Positions 50,800-63,031 are shown, counted from the stretch's first letter. The stretch is 64,000 nt of DNA from Dreissena polymorpha (GCF_020536995.1 NC_068369.1:23812040-23876039), one strand, 5' to 3'. The notes: generated by a model from the sequence alone, not told the origin. A program made the numbers and translations.

Positions 50800-52470
50800 G
50801 CTTTAGCGATAGGTCGTCAAATATCGTACTACATTGATTCTCCACTAAATAAGCAAATTTGAAAAAAACACAAAATAAATATGTTTTGATTATGTTTTGT
50901 TTTTATACAAAACCAGAAAGTTTCGCGTTTTTTCCAGTCCCTGTGATCTTTCCCCTGTGATCAGTTGTGGATCAGTTATTATTTAAAACAATTAGCTTTG
51001 CATTATTGGCAATAAAGGTTGTAATAAATGTAATAGGCACAAATGAAGTACTTATTTACACTAATTTACACAAAAAATCATGCAAGATATTCTTAAAAAA
51101 ATTATATACATTGATCCGTAAAATAACTTCTCCTCCCATTAGCGAAAAAAAATGCATTACATACTAGTCGCCGCTCTCCAGAGCGACGCCAAAGACATTG
51201 AAATGAGCCAGTCCGTACATATTATTTAGGCCTACGGTTTGAACAGAATGAACAACATATTTAATTCTTAAATGTGTAACGAAATTGATAAAACGTATAC
51301 GGTAAAAATGAAACAATATATTTGAATGAATTTTATAATTCGTCTATTAAATGTATTGACATAGATATTGTTTTTTTCTACACTTCACAAAATTAAGCGT
51401 GTGCAACTAGTACAGCGCGATTTCTGCCTAAAACACAGTACCAGCGTGGAAAATTTTTCGTCAGCGTGGTAAATCACCGTGCCCTGGAGATGTTTCCAAC
51501 GTGATAAATCGCGATGACAGTTGTTGATCACCGCGGGCGTTATCTTGGAATCGATCTCACGGTGAACCGCCGAGATCGCGGTGGATCACCGCGGCCTCAG
51601 TGGTTCGCGGTGAAATACAGGTAAAGGTGAAATTAACACAATACATTTCGATATTGCAGACCGTACATGAACATGTATGTTTGCAAAGTTCATAAAAGAT
51701 TTCTTAAATTTGCATGCATTACTTTATTGTAAACAATCCCAAAATCTTCTCTTGTGTTTACCCTCGTTACAGAATCAGCGTGAGGATGAGTATAATTTGC
51801 GTTTCATACTTTATGTTTTGTTTCCATTGTGTCTGCATGTAGTTTCACTTGTTGTTTATTTAAAGAATTGTTGTTAACATTTCGAAAATGCTTTCTTGTT
51901 TGTCTACATATATACATTTGTAGCTTGCCAATATTTACATAAAAACATGTTACATGCAAATCGATTCATATTATTTAAGTGCTTTCTTGTTTCTAATGGA
52001 ACATGTATTAATTTGAATATATATTCGCGACACGAGCAGTAAGTATTTTAATTTCATAGTCATTCGAAAAGATCAGTTGTCAAGTAAGCGATTTAATCCA
52101 TTGTATGTGTATACCCGTTGTTCATAACAAGTTCATTTCGATACCATATCAAAATATTAAGGTGCCTCCGTATAATATATTTGTGAATATTTATTTATTT
52201 GTATATTTATTTTTTTGTTTCATGTCTGTACTTTGTGTATTGCTTCCCCCATTTTTGTGTCTCAGCTTGTGTATCCATTGTGTATCTTACTTTCTTAACA
52301 TTGTAGCTGATTTACACTTGTCGTATTACACATGTATACCATTGTTGTACAATAGTCGGTTCAAAAGCTCACATGAGCTTATGTTTGTATATGTTGCTGT
52401 CTTGCCGACTTTAAATAAAACTTATCTTATCTTGTCTTATCTTAAATCTAAAGCGTCTAGCTAGTTTCGT
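50800..52470. other. Region upstream of the mucin repeat exon, no gene identified
   Basis: No exon with an ATG and a hydrophobic signal peptide reading leftward into the repeat exon could be recognised. A GC-rich patch at 51,470-51,615 holds 'gatcaccgcgg' twice and several 'cgcggtg' phrases and may be an eroded inverted-repeat element. The rest is AT-rich. The true first exon may lie farther right, outside the window, or be missing. Confidence 0.45.
52180..52445 (+). repeat. Possible LINE/SINE 3' end
   Basis: A T-rich, Cys-codon-rich stretch ends in 'cttgccgactttaaataaaa' followed by tandem 'cttat'/'cttgt' pentamers to about 52,442. An AATAAA plus pentamer tail is typical of 3' ends of LINE-mobilised copies. 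The 119-codon plus frame across it (52,105-52,464) has no recognisable domain. Confidence 0.4.
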
Positions 52471-53285
52471 CTTTTAAATTACGTCACATGAAATACGTCA
52501 TAAATTGCGTAATCAATTCAATGAAAATATAAGTACGGAAAGCTGGTTCTTCATAAATTTTAGTGAAGGACCAAAATAGTATGATTTTATGACTCAAAAC
52601 CTGTGCCCATCTATAATTTAGTGTAAAAGTAAGATATATATTATAGACGTTAATTAATACACGGCTGAGCCGGTGACCTGAATGACGTAATCAGGGGTGA
52701 AAGGCCAAAAAAAAGTAGTCCCAATGTACATGATCTAAAATATCAGTGGGATAAACCTTATCTAAAAGTATCCGTGGAGAAAACCTCATCTTTTCTGTAT
52801 GAGTCCTATTATGTTCTATAAAATTATTTAGCTGTAGGATAAAAACGAATCTAAAATGTGATATCTCTCTTTGTAAACAATGAAAAAAAAGTAGTAGCAA
52901 AAAACAAAAACTAAATTTTATTTACCTTAATGACACGTTTATTCAATTGCTTATAACAATAAATGAACAACGATCTACACATCTATTTTCTGTTCTTCCA
53001 TCCCTTTGTTGAAATCCATTTTCTGTTTTTCCATCCCTATTATCGAATGTATTTTAAACCACACTATTTTTTGACAGCGTTTGTATCGAATGCTTCCCAC
53101 TCTGACCCAAAACCCGAAATCGTAATCCTGCCGTAGCGAATTATTTTATTCCTATCTAAGCTAACAATCATGAATGACCAACACACAATCCAAAATACGT
53201 TTATGATTCGTTCGATGCTTTAAAAATATTTTTAAAAAAATACTGTTAAAACCACCATGTCAAAATTGTTGTCCTTAAAATCCTG
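52470..53285 (+). repeat. Dispersed repeat, copy flanking the satellite on its left
   Basis: The blocks found at 23.6-24.1 kb recur here in the order C ('aagtacggaaagctgg', near 52,530), A ('attttctgttcttccatccc', near 52,986) and B ('gaaatcgtaatcctgccgta' to 'aaaattgttgtccttaaaat', 53,115-53,285). Block B is repeated, about 90 per cent identical by eye, on the other side of the satellite at 54,310-54,490. Confidence 0.7.
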
Positions 53286-53339
53286 AGAGAAATTAGATGG
53301 AAAGCCTTGAATGTCTTATACGTACAAAATGAACATTGT

Positions 53340-54300
53340 TGTGTCAAAATAAAAATATATTTAGTCAATTTGTCCATATATGAAGTCAATATGTCATTAT
53401 ATTGGGTGCTTTTGTCAATATAGTATGTCAGGCCACACTTATATTGAGTCAACGAACCTATATATCATGTCGATGTGACCTTATATTATGTCAATAGTCA
53501 TTATATGAGGTGCATTTGTCAATATATTATGTCAAACCATCCTTATATTGAGTTGTTTCGTCATTTTATTGGGTGCATTTGTCAATATATTGTGTCAAGC
53601 CATCCTTATATTAAGTCAATCTGTCATTATATTGGGTGCATTTGTCAATATATTATGTCAAACCATCCTTATATTGAGTGGTTTCGTCATTATATTGGGT
53701 GAATTTGTCAATATATTGTGTCAAACCATCCTTATTTTAAGTCAATCTGTCATTATATTGGGTGCATTTGCCAGTATATTATGTCAAACCATCCTTATGT
53801 TGAGTGGATTCGTCATTATATTGGGTGCTTTTGTGAATATATTGTGTCAAACCATCTTTATATTAAATCAATCGGTCATTATATTTGGTGCTTTTGTCAA
53901 TATATTATGTCAAACCATCCTTATGTTGAGTGGTATCGTCATTATATTTGGTGCTTTTGTCAATATATTATGTCAAACCATCCTTAAATTGAGTGGTATC
54001 GTCATTTTATTGGGTGCTTTTGTCAATATATTATGTCAAACTTTCCTTATATTGAGTGGTCTCGGCATTATATTGAGAGGATCAAATTGACCGGGTCATA
54101 TTGCACTGTGCACCGATACCTTCGCGCACAAATTGGCGGAATCATAACGGTGCACAGTGCGACATTACCCGGTCAATTTGATCCACTCAATATGATAAGT
54201 CAAGTCCTTATATTGGGTGCTTTTGTCAATATATTGTGTCAAACCATCCTTATATTGAGTGGTATCGTCATTATATTGAGTGCATTTGTCAATGTAACTC
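53340..54300 (+). repeat. 63-bp satellite array
   Basis: About a dozen copies of a 63-bp unit containing 'gtcaatatattatgtcaaac', 'catccttatattgagtggtt' and 'tcgtcattatattgggtgca'. Copies from 53,510 to 54,070 are close; those from 53,340 to 53,510 are diverged. Overlapping plus-strand frames of up to 180 codons are products of the 3n period and not genes. An inverted-repeat element interrupts the array near 54,071-54,192. Confidence 0.9.
54071..54192. mobile_element. Short palindromic element inserted in the satellite
   Basis: Inverted arms of about 45 bp ('tattgagaggatcaaattga', 'ccgggtcatattgcactgtg', 'caccg' against their near-perfect inverse) flank a 32-bp loop with 'ttcgcgcacaaattggcgg'. 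The outermost 'tattgag' may belong to the satellite unit. It looks like a small foldback or MITE insertion; no target-site duplication is certain. Confidence 0.75.
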
Positions 54301-54660
54301 TGACCCAAAACCCGATTAACGAAATCGTAATCCTGCCGTAGCGAATTATTTTATTCCTATCGAAGTTAACAATTATGAATGCCAACACACAATCCAAAAT
54401 ATGTTTATGATTCGTTCGATGCTTTATAAATATTTAAAAAAAATACTGTTAAAACTACAATGTCAAAATTGTTGTCCCTAAAATCATGAGAAAAACTAAT
54501 TAGTATGTTTCGTCTGAGAAAGGACGTTACACTAGATACGTCATAAATTGCGTAATCAAGTAAATGAAAATGATAAATACAGAAAGCTGATTCGTTAATA
54601 TATTTTAAAGAAGACAAAAAGATTATATATAATATAACGATAACATTCATGATGCGTCCC
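54297..54660 (+). repeat. Dispersed repeat, copy flanking the satellite on its right
   Basis: It carries block B ('gaaatcgtaatcctgccgta' onward, about 54,327-54,490) and block C ('acgtcataaattgcgtaatc', about 54,538-54,650) in the same orientation as the left copy. With the left flank it makes C-A-B-satellite-B-C. Confidence 0.7.
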
Positions 54661-56820
54661 AAAAAATTTCAAAGGTCAAATATTAGAACATGTTAATCGT
54701 CACAGCGTGCGTAGGAATACACTACTTCCTGTTGATCGGACCTTTATTAGGTCAATGTTTGCAACAGAGGCAAGATAAAAAAGTATTCGTTATGGTAATA
54801 TAACATGGGAAACAAGGTATGGCATGTGATAAAACAATCTTTATGTGTACATTTAAGAATTTCGCAACTTAAGCGTATTTTTGCACATTCGTTGTTTTTA
54901 TTTTATTTATATTTTTTCATTAGAAATTTATTAACTGTGTTTGAAGAACAGACACACCCACAATTCTAAAACATTTTTGTAAATATAGAGGAGACGTAAT
55001 ATATCTTCCCCATTATTATTATAAGGATGTTTGTGGTAGGGGGGATAAATTTAAATCGGAAATCGTGTTATTAATCATATCATATTACATTGAAAGAGAT
55101 ACAAAGAATTTCGTTTTCTATATTGTTATGTGAACGTTCTCAAATAGGTGCACACGGCACAATCAAACTAAGCTTATCACAACTTTAAATCATGTTTTAA
55201 TCTCTATAGAAGATTGTGTCATGGTATATAGTTACTAGGCTCGTATAGAAATACGTAACGTATAAAAAGGTTACAAATGCCATAACTTTTCATATTGAAA
55301 CAATGCAAAACAAGTCCAAATTACCTCATAATTCAAGGCATAGCGCATGTATTTACTTGTTACAAGCGCTGTGAAACATACGACTAACACGAGAGAGTAT
55401 TTACGAATAATTAAATCGTTAAGCATGACAACCGAGGTATACTTGTTCCAACGCCAGCTACTGAAATGTTTTTAGAACTAAAAGCAGTGGAGAGATAAGC
55501 TCACTTCGTTCAGTCATGTCTTTTATTCAATAAATGAATGCGCTTAGAACAAAATGTTTCTTACTGAACTTTTTTATCTTTACTCGCTGTTGTCGTCTTA
55601 AATTTGGCTGTTAAAGTATATGGATAATAAAAGAAGCGTTATAGAAAATTGTGCAGCTTCTATATTATGAAATGGGAAGGTGAATTATCCTGTGGCTTGT
55701 TTTCAAAAATACCTTAAACTCAGACGACAACATAACAAAGGGAGACGCTTTAAAAAAACAGGCGAAAAAAAGGTCGCCACCGTACACAAATTAAGATTGC
55801 GCATACATCTAAAATATGTACAACCTACTTTTATTGTGTGTTTGTCTAGTCGGCAATATCGGCCGTAGACATGCAATAGTTTTAGTCATAAGACCCTTTT
55901 GTCTGGCAAGATGTCGTAAATAATAATTTATCCTACATTCAATTCGCAAACGTGTCGTTCAACAGTACTCAGAACTATTTATTCTCGCATATCAATTACA
56001 TTTAACACCAACGGGAAACATGTGGTACTTATGAGAAATCAATGAATTTAAAGTTCCATACCACACGTTGAAGATGTTCGTAAGTGTTTGGCACAAGCCG
56101 TCAATAAATTGCTATAAAATGCACATTCAACATCGAGCTGTAGTCATTTAATGAAAAGTCGGAGACAGTTGTAGATAGAATATAAATGTCCAATGCATTG
56201 GAATAAATACATTTTTGATTTTAAGTATAGTGATTCAAATAGCGCTTCTTAAGGGAATTTCATCGCAATGTGTTTAAATATAATTGTGTATGCAGACTGT
56301 TTTCATAAGTACTATACAATTAATAAAGTATTTGGCCATATGAATTATTGGATTTACACCAATATGTTACCTTTGCCGCAGACCTACAGTCTTTTTAATT
56401 ATTGCAGAGAGCGCCGCACCCGAAATAATAAGACAGACACGCAAAAAGATATATTTAGAAATAAATTGCGGGAAACAAATGCATATGCTATATCAGCCCA
56501 CTAGTTTGCAAGGCTACTGACGAAACAAAATCCGTGTTCACCGATTTTATGATCAACAGCGCGCTTAAAATATTCAATGAACAAAAAAGGAAGTTTAAAT
56601 CACTCACATGCTAACATGTCACTGAAAAAACTCGTGATTTAACAAGGGATAATATGCTGCGCGAAAGTAATTTAATAAGAACAGAAATTAATTCGTACAC
56701 GTTTGAATTCATTAAAAGCGCAAAGCTAGCGAATTTAAAGAAATTAAACATAATAAAACTGATCAAGTCTAGAGATGGCGACCGCTCTTCGATTGGTAAA
56801 CTGTACGATATTTTAATGTC
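54660..56820. other. No gene or clear repeat seen
   Basis: AT-rich DNA with only short frames (longest about 94 codons on the minus strand near 56,611-56,895), none with a domain or splice partner. Confidence 0.5.
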
Positions 56821-56824
56821 ATAT

Positions 56825-57580
56825 AGGGGAATTTCCACTACGACCCGATTTCCAACGATTTGTCCCGATTTCCAATATTTTGAGGTTGGGGACACTCGTA
56901 GCTCAATCGGTGAAGGTCCTAACCCATTCTTAGCTAGTCGTGGGTCGGTCGTAAGTGATTCTCCAACTCGTGAGCTCCCGAAAAATCGTGGCCAAATTTT
57001 AAACGTGTTTAAAATTTGGCCAGGACCTCCAAGACTTAATTTAATCGCAGTTGACTCGTAACAGCGTCATAATGCGTTTTTTGGGCGTCGCAATGGAATC
57101 GTAGGTAATTCGTGACTCACTCGGGAAATCGGTGATCACGTGATCTGTCTACGAATCAGCTACGACTTTGCCAAGACTCTTACGAATTCACCCCGAGTGA
57201 GTTGCGAGCCTGCTAAGATTCTCGCGATTAAGATCAAGACCCTCACGAGTTCACTCCAAGTGAGGTTCGAGCCGCTAAGATTCTCGCGATTTAGATCAAT
57301 ATCAATAGATAAAGGCGCCTAATTCATGGGTGCGTTCGGTGAGGTCCTAGCTTAGTCGTGACCGCTCTGCATCGTTTGTAGTACAGTCGCTGTAGATTCT
57401 TACATATCGTAGTGAAGTCGCGACCCTATTCGCAAGACTTCAACCGAACCTCACGATTCGTCGTAACTCAATCGTACCAGTGTCGTAACTGAATTGTAGA
57501 CTGTCACGAGTCTTCCCAATTCAATAAATGTGATAAATCGTAGCGAATCGTGGGCTTGTTTTCGTAGTAGAATAGGGCCA
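56825..57580. mobile_element. Inverted-repeat (MITE-like) element rich in TCG/CGA
   Basis: The left end 'aggggaatttccactacgac' is answered at the right by the inverse of 'cgtagtagaatagggcc'. Near the centre-left is a perfect 32-bp hairpin of 15-bp arms ('ggccaaattttaaac', 56,990-57,022). The interior is full of 'cgtaac', 'cgtag' and 'gtcgtga' phrases on both strands, as if from a longer palindrome. A partial relative lies at 60,544-60,690. A 135-codon plus frame crosses the left end but matches nothing I know. Confidence 0.65.
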
Positions 57581-59715
57581 TAAAATAAAGTATGAAATAA
57601 TACACACACTGGAATGAGAGTTTTTGTGCTAATGTTGATTGTTTTAATTAATATTTGTATAACTGATTTTTATTTTTTTTAAGTTATAGAAGAATACATT
57701 CGACATAGAAACAAGTGTTTTGTTTTCTGTTTGTAGAAGCTGGGAAACCAGGATTGGAATCCTAATGGGGCAATTATTAAATAAGCCATCTACGTTACAG
57801 TATAACGATTGTCAGACTTGATTTGTATCAATACCTGTAAACACTTCCCTTTGAGGTTAAATATGCGCTCATGGTTCCGCGGACAAATGACGTGGAACAA
57901 ATACAGGGTAATAAATAATTAAATTCGTGTTATACCTGTTGTTGTTCGTTGTAGTAATTGTGAATTATGAATTGGTCCCCATCGGCTTTACTGATTTATG
58001 CGCATGAACGTTGAATCGTAATAGAATATCTTGGGCTGGATGGTGTCAAAATTGATGTGTAACTGGCGTCAGTTTTATTATGGCCTCGAAGGATTCGGAT
58101 TAGAGAAGGTTCATTACTGTAATAGTTCGCAAATAATAACAATGAAATCTGAAAAAAGATTAATTTACTTTTCGAATTTAATTGATTTTGGTTATTGTCA
58201 TCCACAAACCGATGTTAATTCAGTGTCAGGTGATTTTGTGATGAGAATTATATGTATAATGCATAAGTTCTTTATTGGATCTGCGAATTTTGTTAAGAAA
58301 AAAAATCGATTAGTTAAATTGTGAACAAAGTACAAAAAATACATCCCTGCAACATTTATAGATTAATACATAATCGATGGTTGATACTTTTTAAGCATAT
58401 ATATAATAAATTACGTTATATTGTTTAATTGATTGAAGGTTTGGTTCAAAATCACGTACGCGCATTTTAAACGCCTCTGTTGTATATATGTCAGCTTAAA
58501 CATGTTTGACTTCAGTCACAAAATATACTTAACAATTAAAACAGTTGTACTATTATTCGTAGTGTTCCTGCTTTGACCAGCAAAGTTACATCTTTATCCC
58601 CAAAGTGCATATGATAACTTTGTGATTGATTTTCAGGGAATGCTATATAATACTGATACTAAATCTAATTTTGTTAAAATCAAATTTAGGTTAACAAATC
58701 CAAACAGGTATGCCGACATGCCGAAACAAGTATTGTTCGCAATGTTTTACACTTTATTACTTTATTAATTTTCGAAATGCCGTTCACTCTCCAGCCATAT
58801 CCTCAAGAAAGTGATAAGCGTTTATTGCGTTCTAATATTCGCTATATAACTCGACTTTATGCGGGATCACACAATTTCAGCTTTTTTTGAAGCAAAAACA
58901 CAGCAGCGTTTTCATACTTGTTAGGTCCAACAATCCGGACAGTGTTTATCTCATTATTGAAGCAAAATGCAATCGGCAAACATGCACTAGAATAGACATA
59001 CACAGCTCAGAAGAACTAATGCAGTTAAGTTATAGTAAATTCAGGGGACCGTATCAATAAACATCGTAGTACACATTTACGATACGATACATTTTTCGAA
59101 GGTACATACTTGCTTAAGTCCCTATCATGTGATTATAAATTTTCAGTACTTAATTTATTACATTGGCATCTCTAGCCCCATATATATTTGATGAGCATGG
59201 GGAGCTAGTTCGTCTACTTATTAAGATTACACAATTCTATCGTAAGTTAAAATTGTCGTACGATCTTGTTTTTGAAACGGCACCCTGGTCTTTCCTTTTT
59301 TTACAGTAAAATGTTCCGGTCACAACTAACACGTTTATGATCATAATTATATTGAATTGTTATTCGGAAATACTTCGGTTTAACTGGGTTCGTCAGTTGT
59401 TAGTATACAATACGATATTCGCTGAAATTTTCCTAACTGACCTTTCGCAAAACATCACTTCATATCCGCACTGCTACGTTTTTGCATTTCTCATTCAGTT
59501 CAAACAATACACTTATACTTCAAGGGAAGAAGTATGCAATTTGTAAAATCTCATTTAAAAAAAAGAATCCTGATAATACTTTTACGCTTACCTGAGAAAC
59601 TGAAGTTCTGTAGCAGAATATTCGTGATCCCTGGTTTTTAGCACAACGTTGGGCGAAAAGGGAATGATATAAGCATATCTTGCTATCTAAGTATATATTT
59701 TTCTCATTATGACGC
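57580..59715. other. No gene or clear repeat seen
   Basis: AT-rich DNA. The open frames of 69-97 codons here (for example plus 58,031-58,324) lack domains, codon bias or splice partners. Confidence 0.5.
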
Positions 59716-59719
59716 TTGC

Positions 59720-60130
59720 CAAATTTGCACCAAAAGTCTCAGAACACGCCATATCACAACATAAGGGTGTGGCCATTTTGACCCCAGGGCTTTTTGAAAC
59801 CAATTTAGTAAAGGACAACTATCTGATGTGAAATATAAAATATAAAATGTATGTGACTCGTTCTTTTAGAAAATTACATTCTTAATGAGTTTGCTAATTC
59901 TGAATTCTAAATTAAAATGTGTTTTATGAGCCGTTTCCAGTTTTGACCCGAGCGATACAATTTGAAAAATCGTAGTATAGAACTAGCAATGGGCTTTTCG
60001 TTTATAAAAAAAAGCAATTTTCATAAGCCGTATTTTTATTACACTTAGGGTGCGGCGATGTGTAACCCCAGGTTCATAATTTTTATATAATATGTAGAGG
60101 ACTTCTAGACTGCATCTTTATTATGCTTAC
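59720..60130 (+). repeat. Eroded relative of the 940-2,040 repeat
   Basis: The phrases 'ggccattttgaccccagggc', 'ttttgacccgagcgata' and 'gtgtaaccccaggttcataa' recur at spacings near 170 bp, each followed by 'gtagaggac'-like or 'tagtaaaggac' text. About three worn monomers are visible. Confidence 0.5.
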
Positions 60131-60543
60131 GTAGAAGCGTATCATAACGGGAAAAACGCTATCGGTTTTAAACCTGTAGGTTATTGTTTCAGATTAATGC
60201 CACCATGACTATGATATAACCCGGCTTAATAGTTGAAATGTTTCAGATTAAGTAACACAATAGTCACGGTGTTAATTTGATGGTTAAACAAACCCATTCC
60301 CCATCAAAATGTACGTTTGATTGATACGTGATTGGTTGTAATTAATAAATAAATCAGAAACAATGAACGATGTTTTACAGTAACTCAATACTCGGTAAAA
60401 CATCAACTTATCTGCCGTGTAAAAGCATACGCAGATTACGTCATGAGTGTTGTACATTAACATGATATTAACGTGATATCAAATTGGCATAAACATAACG
60501 ATTGTTACACTTATTCGAATAAGGGGAGTGGCTATGGTTTTTT

Positions 60544-60690
60544 AGGGGCATTCCATTACGACCCGATTCCCCACGATTTGTCCCGATTTCCAATATTTTG
60601 AGGTCGGGGACATTCGTAACTCAATCGGCGAAGGTCCTAACTCATTCGTAGCTAGTCGCGGGCGAGTCGTGAGCTCCCAAAAAATCGCGT
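60544..60690. repeat. Truncated copy of the element at 56,825
   Basis: About 145 bp match the left part of the element at 56.8 kb: 'acgacccgatt', 'gatttgtcccgatttccaat', 'attttgaggtcggggacatt' and 'gagctcccaaaaaatcg'. The similarity stops at a T run near 60,690. Confidence 0.75.
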
Positions 60691-61118
60691 TTTTTTTTAT
60701 TGATTTGCACCTAATAATTACTATTTACTATGACATGATCAAGGACATGTTCATTTGCAAATAATTTCAAATCGAAATGCATACGTACATACACAGTGCC
60801 GTTTAAATGTCATATACACGTTACAGTAATTTTTATTTAATGCTAGTACTTAATCTGCAACAACCTAATGAACATGTCTAAACTATTATTGTAATATTTC
60901 CAAAGTACATTCACAAATAATAAGTATAAAGTTAAACCGTAGTATTGATATACATTTAGTTGTGTGTTTTTACGTAACAGAATGTAGTATAATTGTGTTT
61001 TTTTTCAATTTCAAAATACATAGGATGCACAATTTTCAAGATCCCATATTTAATCAACGACATACTTTAAAAGTCAAATTTGAAACGCCAACAGAGTGTT
61101 AAGATAAAACAAAAGCTC

Positions 61119-61141
61119 GTGTGTGCTTGTGTGTATGTGTG

Positions 61142-61173
<32 letters not shown>

Positions 61174-61233
61174 TGTGTGCGTGCGTGCGTGCTTGTGTGT
61201 GTGTGCGTGCGTGCGTGCGTGCGTGTGTGTGTG
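61119..61233. repeat. (TGCG)n / (TG)n microsatellite
   Basis: A run of 'gtgcgtgcg' tetramers with interspersed 'gtgtgtg' blocks. The small Cys/Val/Arg-rich frame across it is an artefact of the repeat. Confidence 0.95.
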
Positions 61234-61879
61234 AATCAGAGTTTATTTACAGGTCCTACTGGCCTTTTCACGAGGTCTTTGTAGCTCGACCTGATCGGCG
61301 AACAGGTTAAAGCTATAGACAATTTATTCAGGAAATTCGGCCATTAATATCATTAGCATTGGGATTGATGAAACACCGTATTGAAAAGACAAACTTGTTA
61401 CAAATATGTAATTTAACGAATAAAATCAACCGTTAGTCAAAATTATCAACACCCATTACATATTACTCTAAGCAAATTAGTGTCTTTATATATGACTTTT
61501 GCTACCTTAAATGTTGCACATTCGAGTTTAGTAATAAATATACAATCAATATATGTCAAGAAATTCACGCCTTAAAAGTTATATTTATAAATAAATCCTA
61601 TGCAAATTGAAATATTTTTAAAAAGCAACATAGACACCGTCTATAACTGTATCATATGTAGGCAAACGACTGATGTGTGTCCATTTTGTTTTGGAAACAT
61701 AACACATATAATTGTATATTATTAATGTATTTTCGCATATTAAAAAAATAGCCACAATACCTTTTACATATTTAAATAGATGATAATTATTGTGACAAAA
61801 CTTATTCTATTAACTGTTTTGTTTTTATTTATAAAATTATCGTTAATCATTATGAGTTAAATAAAACAAACATATTATA

Positions 61880-62380
61880 CAGGCCTTTTCACAGATTTTG
61901 CCATGTATTGAAGTTTGCCATTAAATGCTTTATATTGATAATTTTAAACATTTGATCTAAAAAGCGCCAGTAAAAAATAAGAATTACATTAAAGAAAGAA
62001 AAAAAAATAACCCTCAGCGGTGCTCGAACCACCGACCCTTGGAGCCTTGGAGACAAAAGTCTTCCATGTGGACCACAAGGCAATCCGTGCTCATACCATG
62101 AGTGATGTATTTTATACTTCATAAAAGCAATCCTTGTAGTATCGCAAAATACAACGACAATGTTCAACAGAACTCTCCAAATTATACAATCGTTTCGCGT
62201 TGCAACGCTTAATAATTTTCAAATTTTTAAAATGTCAAAAGATGAACATAATGGCTATTTTAGAGCACGACAAATGTTCAGTATTGCTGTGTCCTCACAA
62301 ATCTAACTACAACGAAAATGTGCGAATCTGAAACATTTTTTTTTATTTTTGTCGATGAACCAAAACGTTAAAAGGCCCCT
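61880..62380. mobile_element. TIR element with tRNA-like segment, copy 2
   Basis: Same layout as 36,241-36,729: left end 'aggccttttcacagatttt', right end 'aaaaggcccct', and long matching stretches between ('atttcgcgttgcaacgctt'-like, 'ctattttagagca'). The minus-strand tRNA-like stretch at 62,007-62,087 keeps a good B box, 'ggttcgagcac', and an A-box-like 'ttgccttgtggtcca'. No transposase frame. Confidence 0.78.
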
Positions 62381-62487
62381 TTAATGCAAAGAATGTATAT
62401 TTGTATAAGTTTATCCTTGTGTTCCAACGAAACATTATGTGTCAGCTTCAGGTGCGATTTTGATGTTATTCAGAAATATATTTAAAT

Positions 62488-63031
62488 GACAAACAGTTTC
62501 AAAAGATTGTGGAACACTGGACGTGACCGTTTTCATCAAGAACACACATGTTTCCATGCAGTTGCCTTCTTAATGCAACTGGATTCGTTAAAAGACATTA
62601 AAAGCAACGTGATTACACACCATATCGATCTCTTGTTCGGCTAATAACTTTAATATTCAATTAACTTCGCCTATCTCGCCACATGTCACTCGGTGTTTCG
62701 TCTACACATGTACACCATTTTTATAATAATTCATCTGCTTGGTTGTTCCAATAGCCAGCATTGTGTTGGCCAATGATATGGCGTTTTACAACCGAGCATT
62801 CTCTCGATAAACAATGGCAGCAAAACACAGACATGTCGCGAGAAAGTCGAAGTTCATTGAATATTTAAGTGATTAGCCGAACAGGAAATCGATAGGTTGT
62901 GTAATCACGTTGCTTTTAATGTCTTTTAACGAATCCAGTTGCATTAGGTCGGCAACTGCATGGAAACATGTGTATTATTGATGAAAACGGTCAAGTCCAG
63001 TGTTCCACAATCTTTTTCAAACTGTGTTTTT
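62488..63031. mobile_element. Large foldback element with ~215-bp inverted arms
   Basis: The left arm begins 'caaacagtttcaaaagattg' and runs through 'tggaacactgg', 'ggattcgttaaaagacatta' and 'ttgttcggctaat' to about 62,705. The right arm, about 62,823-63,031, is the inverse, ending 'ccagtgttccacaatctttt'. Only some 115 bp in the middle are unpaired. With no coding frame, this is a non-autonomous foldback or long-armed MITE. Confidence 0.88.

Noticed and set aside
41288-50862. Long plus-strand frames (up to 533 codons) of a Val/Ser/Glu/Asp-rich repeat
   Set aside because: They are the antisense of a 24-bp repeat whose length is a multiple of three. They are interrupted many times by stops, while the minus frame is open for 1,894 codons and splices into NIDO.
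53475-54341. Overlapping plus-strand frames of 75-180 codons
   Set aside because: They arise from the 63-bp satellite, also a multiple of three. Three frames are open at once, with no domain or start context.
56654-57061. A 135-codon plus-strand gene
   Set aside because: Half of it lies in the inverted-repeat element at 56,825, it has no domain, and the matching copy at 60,544 does not keep a frame.
61080-61310. Cys/Val/Arg-rich plus frame
   Set aside because: It is a translation of the TGCG microsatellite.
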